From assembly GCA_965261695.1 (NCBI GenBank), contig OZ253474.1:2480001-2544000 (forward strand): DNA of 64,000 nt, in the 5' to 3' direction. A program made the translations under genes and the position numbers. The notes below the pieces were generated by a model. That model was not told the DNA's origin, searched no databases, and saw only the letters and a list, made by a program, of their open reading frames with translations. Below are positions 59,242-64,000 of this stretch, one piece after another. The stretch is from Bin5 sp965261695 (GTDB taxonomy: Bacteria > Chloroflexota > Anaerolineae > Caldilineales > Caldilineaceae). The stretch's first letter is position 1. Every line of letters starts with the position of its first letter.

Positions 59242-60471
59242 TCAGTGCTTGCAGTTGGCTGCCATCATCTGGGGTGTATGGCCTTCGGCGATCAACCTGT
59301 GCTGATCTTCCGACAGATCGATCCACGGCATGAGCGGGTCATCCGACTGGCGCACCATCTCGCGGCCATTGATGATTGTCAGCGTGTTGCGGATCAGCTG
59401 TTGGCTGGGGCGCGGGTTCATTAAGACATCGTAGAACATGAACTCCCCGTCGACAATCTCGAACAGCGCCACATCGGCCAGCGCGCCGGGCCGCAACGTG
59501 CCGATCTCCTTCTCCAGACCTAACACAGCCGCGGGCCGTTCGGTGGCGGCATGGATCACATCGGCGAAACTCATGCCGAGGGTCATGAATTTGCTCAGGC
59601 AGGTGGGCATGTCGAACATGGGGCCGTTGACGCTCAACTGGTGAATGTCGGAGGAAATCACGTCCGGGCGATAGCCCTGCGCCATCAGCGCCTCCGCCGT
59701 CTCGAAAGAGAAGGAGCCGGCGCCGTGGCCGATATCCATCACCAGGCCGGCATCCCAGGCGCGTTTGACCGTATCGCGCAGATTGCCCGTTTCCTCGACT
59801 ATGCGCATCGTGCTGCCGGTAAAGCAGTGGGTGAGAATGTCGCCGGGGCGCATCAACTCGATCACGCTGTCGATCCCGGGCGGCCCCCAGCCGATATGCG
59901 TCATCAGCGGCAACTCGCAGCGGTCGGCCGCCGCGCGGGCCTTGTGCAGGGGCGCGAGGCCCTGGCCGCTGGTGGTGAGGCTGTCGATACGCACCTTGAC
60001 GCCCAGGAGGATGTCCCGGTTCAGGTCCACGATCTGGCAGCAGAGATCGACATCACAATAGCCGGGATTGGCCAGTTCCCACGTGCGCGCGGTGAGACCG
60101 ATCGACGAGATGTTGAGCAGGGCGTAGATGCGCGCGTGGGAGTTTTCGATGATGAACTGGCGGAAGCCGAGGAAGTTGAACGCGCCCGACGAGCCCACGT
60201 CGAGCCAGGTTGTCACGCCGCTGCGGGCCGCGATTGGGTCGGGGCGGATGCCGTAGTAGCCACAGCCGTAATTGACGTGGGTATGCAGATCGACAAGCCC
60301 CGGCGTCACGTATTGGCCGCCGGCGTCAATGACGCGAAAGGCGGTCTCCGCCGGGATGTCCGCCTCGACCGCGGCGATGCGGTTGCGCTTGATGGCGACA
60401 TCCAGACGCCCACTGCGCCCGCCGCCGGGATCAACAACTTGGCCGCCTCTGATCAGAAGATCGAATCGCAT
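59242..60471 (-). CDS. Amidohydrolase/deacetylase family metallohydrolase
   Basis: The 409-residue enzyme is a dihydroorotase-like amidohydrolase: LLIRGGQVVDPGGGRSGRLD, HxH in GLVDLHTHVNYG, a likely carboxylated Lys in LLGVKVRID, His in LMTHIGWGPPG and LTHCFTGS, and the last Asp in VISSDIHQLS. The C-terminal composite domain (GALADVALFEIVDGEFMFYD) is typical. Substrates in this group include N-acyl amino acids and cyclic amides. AAAGGTGATACC precedes the ATG at 60471. The creatininase and GNAT genes nearby suggest nitrogenous compound metabolism. Confidence 0.9.
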   Translation of the reverse strand: MRFDLLIRGGQVVDPGGGRSGRLDVAIKRNRIAAVEADIPAETAFRVIDAGGQYVTPGLVDLHTHVNYGCGYYGIRPDPIAARSGVTTWLDVGSSGAFNFLGFRQFIIENSHARIYALLNISSIGLTARTWELANPGYCDVDLCCQIVDLNRDILLGVKVRIDSLTTSGQGLAPLHKARAAADRCELPLMTHIGWGPPGIDSVIELMRPGDILTHCFTGSTMRIVEETGNLRDTVKRAWDAGLVMDIGHGAGSFSFETAEALMAQGYRPDVISSDIHQLSVNGPMFDMPTCLSKFMTLGMSFADVIHAATERPAAVLGLEKEIGTLRPGALADVALFEIVDGEFMFYDVLMNPRPSQQLIRNTLTIINGREMVRQSDDPLMPWIDLSEDQHRLIAEGHTPQMMAANCKH

Positions 60472-60630
60472 GGTATCACCTTTCGAGTTGTGAGTACCCC
60501 GGTGGCTCGTGCAGCGTGACGGGAGGCATCCCTCTTGTCCACCAGCCACATATAATCCTCTTTCCCATACATTGTCAAGAAGCGAGAAGAGGGCAACTCC
60601 CTTCTCGGCCCTCTGCGCTCACAGTGCGGC

Positions 60631-61428
60631 TCAGAAAGCGACGTACCCGCCGCAGACGGGGATGCACTGGCCGGTGACGTAGTCGGAGAGATCGGTGACG
60701 AGAAATTCGACGACTTTGGCGCAGTCCTCCGGCATGCCGAGCCGCCCCAGGGGGATCTCTTGCAACAGCCGGTCGCGGATTTCGGGGCTGTTGCGGCCCT
60801 GGGCGACGGCGCGGGAGGAGAGCACAAAGCCGGGCGCGATGCAGTTGACATGAATGTTGTGCGGGCCCAGTTCGGCGGCGAGGACGCGGGTGTATTGGAT
60901 CACGCCGGCTTTGGCGACCTTGTAGGCCATGCCGCCGCCGTCGCGTCCGCTCCATAGGCCGGCCTGGGATGCGACGTTGACGATCTTGCCGCTGCGCGCG
61001 GCCTGCATATAGGGCGCGGCGGCCTGGCAGCAGAAGATCGCGCCGGTCAGGTTGATGTCGAGGATATAGCGGTAGTGATCGGACGGTGCGGTGGCCGCGC
61101 TATGGTCGGGCGGCGGATAGAGCATGCCGCCGGCGTTGTTGACGAGGATATCGACCCGCCCGAACGCGTCTACAGCCTGGCGCAACATGGACTCGACCGC
61201 GGCTTTGTCGGCCACATCGGCCTCGATGCCCAGCGCGCGACGGCCGAGCGCCTCCACTTCGTCGGCGACGGATGCGGCGTTGAGCGCTTCATCATACTCC
61301 TGGGCTGCGTTGAGGTCCACGTCGTTGATGACCACGTCGGCGCCCATTTTCGCCAGATGCAGCACATAGGCCCGGCCCAGGCCGCGCGCGCCGCCGGTGA
61401 CGAGCGCGACTTTGTTGGCGAGTTTCAT
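60631..61428 (-). CDS. SDR family oxidoreductase
   Basis: The 265-residue enzyme has TGGARGLGRAYVLHLA, VNNAGGMLYPPP, active-site Ser in NVASQAGLWSG and Y-x3-K as MAYKVAKAG, ending CIPVCGGYVAF. It is a classical SDR of unknown substrate. GAGGAGGTCTC before the ATG at 61428 defines the start; the in-frame extension upstream runs across the GTATTGC heptamers and is rejected. It shares its strand with the amidohydrolase gene 160 nt downstream. Confidence 0.9.
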   Translation of the reverse strand: MKLANKVALVTGGARGLGRAYVLHLAKMGADVVINDVDLNAAQEYDEALNAASVADEVEALGRRALGIEADVADKAAVESMLRQAVDAFGRVDILVNNAGGMLYPPPDHSAATAPSDHYRYILDINLTGAIFCCQAAAPYMQAARSGKIVNVASQAGLWSGRDGGGMAYKVAKAGVIQYTRVLAAELGPHNIHVNCIAPGFVLSSRAVAQGRNSPEIRDRLLQEIPLGRLGMPEDCAKVVEFLVTDLSDYVTGQCIPVCGGYVAF

Positions 61429-61639
61429 GAGACCTCCTCTGTATTGCGTATTGCGTATGCGGTTATCATGGTGGCGCAAGAGGGCAAGGAGGGCAAACGC
61501 GATGTTGGTACAGGACGGAATTTTTGCGGTGTAGAGAATCAGATGGCTCGCGGTCGGCATTTGGCGCAGGCGGTGGCAGATGGGTAAGATAGGCGTGGGT
61601 GAGCCTACCGACGCCGGCAGGGTTGAGGGAGGGAAAGCG

Positions 61640-61960
61640 ATGAAACTGAACGACGCCGTCGTATACGAACGGACGCCCAACAACGACGGCGCTTATGCGC
61701 CGAAACTGCCTGGTTGCATCGCCACCGGAGAAAGTTGGCAGGAGATCCAGACAATGATGCGCGAGGCGATCGCCTTCCACATCGAGGGGCTGATAGCGGA
61801 CGGCGACCCGGTTCCCAACCCGCAGATGTCGGTTGGCGAGGCAATGGCCTACCACATCACGAGCCTCGCCGAAACCGGGGAATTCGTTCCTGACCTGGAG
61901 ACCACCTTTGGCATGGTCGAGGTTGAGATCGCCCGCCCCAAGGCAACCGAAGCGAATTGA
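61640..61960 (+). CDS. HicB-like antitoxin domain protein, no HicA partner
   Basis: The 106-residue protein reads MKLNDAVVYERTPNNDGAYA, PKLPGCIATGESWQEIQTMM and REAIAFHIEGLIADGDPVPNP, the partially degraded RNase H-like fold of HicB antitoxins. A C-terminal extension (MAYHITSLAETGEFVPDLET) follows. No HicA toxin (about 60 residues with a GSH motif) is found within 500 bp on either side. GAGGGAGGGAAAGCG precedes the ATG. It may be an orphan or a non-toxin regulatory form. Confidence 0.78.
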   Translation: MKLNDAVVYERTPNNDGAYAPKLPGCIATGESWQEIQTMMREAIAFHIEGLIADGDPVPNPQMSVGEAMAYHITSLAETGEFVPDLETTFGMVEVEIARPKATEAN

Positions 61961-62044
61961 CAGGGAGCAGCCCGTCGCGCGTTTGAAACGTCCGACGGAT
62001 TCATGGGTTGGTCCCCATTGAAAGGTATCGGGAACAGCAGATCC

Positions 62045-63643
62045 ATGCAACATGAAACGATCGCCGTGCTGGACTACGGCAGCCAATACAGCCAGTTGAT
62101 CTGCCGCCGGGTGCGGGAGGCCGATGTCTACGCGGAGATGATCTCGTGGGAGCGGGCGGCGGAGCGGCTGCCGCAGGTCAACCTGAAGGGCATCATCCTT
62201 TCGGGCGGGCCGGCCAGTGTCTATGAAGCGGGCGCGCCGACGCTGCCGGCGGCGGTGCTGGAAAGCGGCGTGCCGGTGCTGGGCATCTGCTACGGGCTGC
62301 AACTGCTGGCGCATGCGTTGGGCGGCTATGTCGCGCCGAGCACGATACGCGAATACGGCGCGGCGCAGATCGAGGTGACGCAGGAGAACAGCCTCTTTGA
62401 CGGACAGCCGCGCGCACAAGAGGTGTGGATGAGCCACGGCGACCGGGTGGAGCGGCTGCCGACGGGCTTCGGGACGGTGGCGCGCAGCGGGAGTTCGCCG
62501 GCGGCAGCGATCGCGGACGAAGCACGTTCGCTCTACGGGCTCCAGTTTCACCCGGAAGTTGTGCATACGCCCAATGGCTTTCAGTTGCTGCACAACTTCG
62601 TGCGCGCAATCTGCGGCTGCACGGGGGACTGGACGTCGGGCAACTTCATCCAGGAGTGCGTCGAACAGATCCGGGCGCGGGTCGGGCCGGATGACCGGGT
62701 GATCTGCGGGCTGAGCGGGGGCGTGGACAGTGCGGTGGCGGCCACGCTTGTGCAGGGCGCCGTCGGCGAACGGCTGACCTGCATTTTCGTGGATCACGGC
62801 CTGCTGCGCGCGGGCGAAGCGGAACAGGTGGTGAAGACGTTCGAGCGGCATCAGGGGATGCGGCTGGTGGCGGTGGATGCGAAGGAGGCGTTTCTGAGCG
62901 ACCTGGCGGGCGTGACCGATCCGGAGGTGAAGCGCAAGCGGATCGGGGCGCGCTTCGTGCGCGTCTTTGAGGAGGAGACGGAGCGATTATTCGAGGAGAG
63001 AGGGGTGAGGAATGAGGAGAGAGAGAAACCCTCTCGCTCGTCGCGTAAAGCGTTTCTGGCGCAGGGGACACTTTACCCGGATGTGATCGAATCGGCCAGC
63101 AGCGATGACTCGGCCAACGCGCGCACGATCAAGACGCATCACAATGTGGGCGGGCTGCCGGAGGATATGACCTTTGAGTTGATCGAGCCGCTGCGGATGC
63201 TGTTCAAGGACGAGGTGCGGCGCATCGGGGAGGAGTTGGGGCTGCCGGAGGAGATCGTGTGGCGGCACCCGTTCCCGGGGCCGGGGCTGGGCATCCGCAT
63301 TCTGGGCGAGGTGACGTGGGAGCGGCTGGAGATGCTGCGCGACGCGGACCGTATCTTCCTGGAGGAGCTGCGGGCGGCTGGCCTCTACCGGCAGACGAGC
63401 CAGGTCTTTGCGGTGCTGCTGCCTGTGCAGAGCGTGGGCGTGATGGGGGATGGGCGCACGTATGCCAACGTGGTGGCGCTGCGGGCGGTCACGAGCGATG
63501 ATTTCATGACGGCTGACTGGGCGCAGCTGCCGTATGCGCTGCTGGCGCGGGTGAGCAGCCGTATCGTGAATGAGGTCGACGGGGTCAACCGCGTGGTGTA
63601 TGATATTTCGAGCAAGCCGCCGGCCACGATCGAGTGGGAGTAG
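62045..63643 (+). CDS. guaA: GMP synthase (glutamine-hydrolysing) with repeat-derived insertion
   Basis: The 532-residue enzyme converts XMP, glutamine and ATP to GMP. The class I amidotransferase part has IILSGGPASVYE, LGICYGLQLLAHALGG with the nucleophile Cys and GLQFHPEVVHT with His and Glu. The ATP-pyrophosphatase has ICGLSGGVDSAVAATL and FLAQGTLYPDVIES, and the dimerisation domain has HPFPGPGLGIRILGEV. Between FEEETERLFEE and AFLAQGT about 20 residues (RGVRNEEREKPSRSSRK) have no counterpart in other GuaA proteins known to me; their DNA is a GAGGANN heptamer run. The ATG at 62045 is chosen by family length. Confidence 0.95.
   Translation: MQHETIAVLDYGSQYSQLICRRVREADVYAEMISWERAAERLPQVNLKGIILSGGPASVYEAGAPTLPAAVLESGVPVLGICYGLQLLAHALGGYVAPSTIREYGAAQIEVTQENSLFDGQPRAQEVWMSHGDRVERLPTGFGTVARSGSSPAAAIADEARSLYGLQFHPEVVHTPNGFQLLHNFVRAICGCTGDWTSGNFIQECVEQIRARVGPDDRVICGLSGGVDSAVAATLVQGAVGERLTCIFVDHGLLRAGEAEQVVKTFERHQGMRLVAVDAKEAFLSDLAGVTDPEVKRKRIGARFVRVFEEETERLFEERGVRNEEREKPSRSSRKAFLAQGTLYPDVIESASSDDSANARTIKTHHNVGGLPEDMTFELIEPLRMLFKDEVRRIGEELGLPEEIVWRHPFPGPGLGIRILGEVTWERLEMLRDADRIFLEELRAAGLYRQTSQVFAVLLPVQSVGVMGDGRTYANVVALRAVTSDDFMTADWAQLPYALLARVSSRIVNEVDGVNRVVYDISSKPPATIEWE
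62993..63027 (+). repeat. Heptanucleotide repeat inside guaA (5 units)
   Basis: GAGGAGA, GAGGGGT, GAGGAAT, GAGGAGA and GAGAGAA follow in strict 7-bp register within the coding frame, encoding the extra charged loop of GMP synthase near residues 317-328. With flanking bases the insertion keeps the reading frame. Confidence 0.8.
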
Positions 63644-63689
63644 CGGCGTTGGCAGATGGGGGGAAGGCGCTGTCCACGCGGCAATTGCG

Positions 63690-64000
63690 CTGGCGACTGG
63701 CGACTGACGACTGGCAACTGGCAACTGGCAACTGGCAACTGGCGACTGACGACTGGCAACTGGCAACTGGCAACTGGCAACTGGCAACTGGCAACTGGCA
63801 TCTGGCAACTGGCATCTGGCATCTGGCAACTGGCATCTGGCAACTGGCAACTGGCGACTGGCGACTGGCGACTGGCGACTGGCGACTGGCGACTGGCAAC
63901 TGGCAACTGGCGACTGGCAACTGGCAACTGGCATCTGGCAACTGGCATCTGGCATCTGGCATCTGGCATCTGGCATCTGGCAACTGGCATCTGGCAACTG
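63690..64000. repeat. Long heptanucleotide tandem array, CTGGCNN family (at least 44 units)
   Basis: From 63690 to the window edge the sequence is an unbroken series of 7-mers: CTGGCAA, CTGGCGA, CTGGCAT and rare CTGACGA. Variation is confined almost wholly to positions 6 and 7. Because 7 is not a multiple of 3, all three minus-strand frames stay open and give a 7-residue Pro/Val/Ala/Ser/Cys/Gln repeat; these frames are not genes. The array starts 47 nt after the guaA stop and continues past base 64000. Confidence 0.95.

Noticed and set aside
61466..62851. 461-codon antisense frame across HicB-like and guaA genes
   Set aside because: It spans two genuine plus-strand genes and has no protein family features.
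63385..64000. Open frames giving PVASCQL-type heptapeptide repeats at the window end
   Set aside because: All three frames are open because the DNA unit is 7 bp; there is no start site or non-repeat domain, so this is repeat DNA and not a repeat protein gene.
63690..64000. CRISPR array
   Set aside because: There are no unique spacers; the repeats abut directly with a 7-bp period, and no cas genes are present.

Overview
The window is a high-GC stretch of a bacterial chromosome, probably from a Chloroflexota genome (Anaerolineae, Caldilineaceae-like). I infer this from the gene content: a histidine phosphatase / DUF3090 / SCO1664-type kinase-like trio, an NDP-sugar pyrophosphorylase fused to a degenerate phosphomannomutase, a SpoIID-like protein outside any sporulation context, and many Gfo/Idh/MocA dehydrogenases, TIM-barrel sugar isomerases, SDRs and PhyH dioxygenases. 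Taxonomy was not tested by any search.

Layout. 1-13.8 kb: partial tsaE, a SpoIID-domain envelope protein, the NTase-PMM fusion, the SCO1664/DUF3090/phosphatase operon, a secreted two-jelly-roll protein, a CelD/FemAB-like acyltransferase, a small protein and a sulfatase. 13.8-15.8 kb: a long non-coding stretch with a 10-bp-period repeat field flanked by inverted repeats. 15.8-23.7 kb: a MacAB-like ABC export operon (lipoprotein adaptor, FtsX-type permease, two ATPases, one with an AbrB-like tail), interrupted between permease and ATPases by a NotI-like restriction-modification pair. 23.8-28.3 kb: an alcohol dehydrogenase and a Gfo/Idh enzyme, then a second, convergent restriction-modification pair with a Phd-type antitoxin and a small membrane protein. 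28.4-39.2 kb: sugar and uronate catabolism (PhyH, two SDRs, four TIM-barrel isomerases, Gfo/Idh, GH88), including a deletion scar that fuses the remnants of a sugar-binding lipoprotein gene and a GH32-like gene.

39.2-51.4 kb is an accessory island. It holds IS3-like end fragments, orphan antitoxin-like genes (BrnA, DUF2283, DUF4258), tRNA-Cys, an unknown 162-aa protein, a phosphotransferase and a frameshifted DinB. Next comes a gluconeogenic operon (glpX, an unknown 72-aa gene, class I aldolase) divergent from an HTH gene and a broken inositol-phosphate synthase. The island ends with a large N6-adenine methylase/nuclease-like gene that has a 3'-terminal frameshift, and a DUF4432 remnant. 51.5-64 kb returns to catabolic and housekeeping genes: 2-hydroxyacid dehydrogenase, TIM-barrel isomerase, SAM methyltransferase, a large membrane-anchored propeller-like protein, creatininase, GNAT, PPOX, amidohydrolase, SDR, HicB-like and guaA.

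The most unusual signal is not a gene. Short tandem repeats with a strict 7-bp period and several different unit sequences occur at many gene borders, reach into the 3' ends of coding regions, form an in-frame insertion inside guaA, and expand to at least 44 units at the right edge of the window. This resembles the short tandemly repeated (STRR) heptanucleotide families known from filamentous cyanobacteria.
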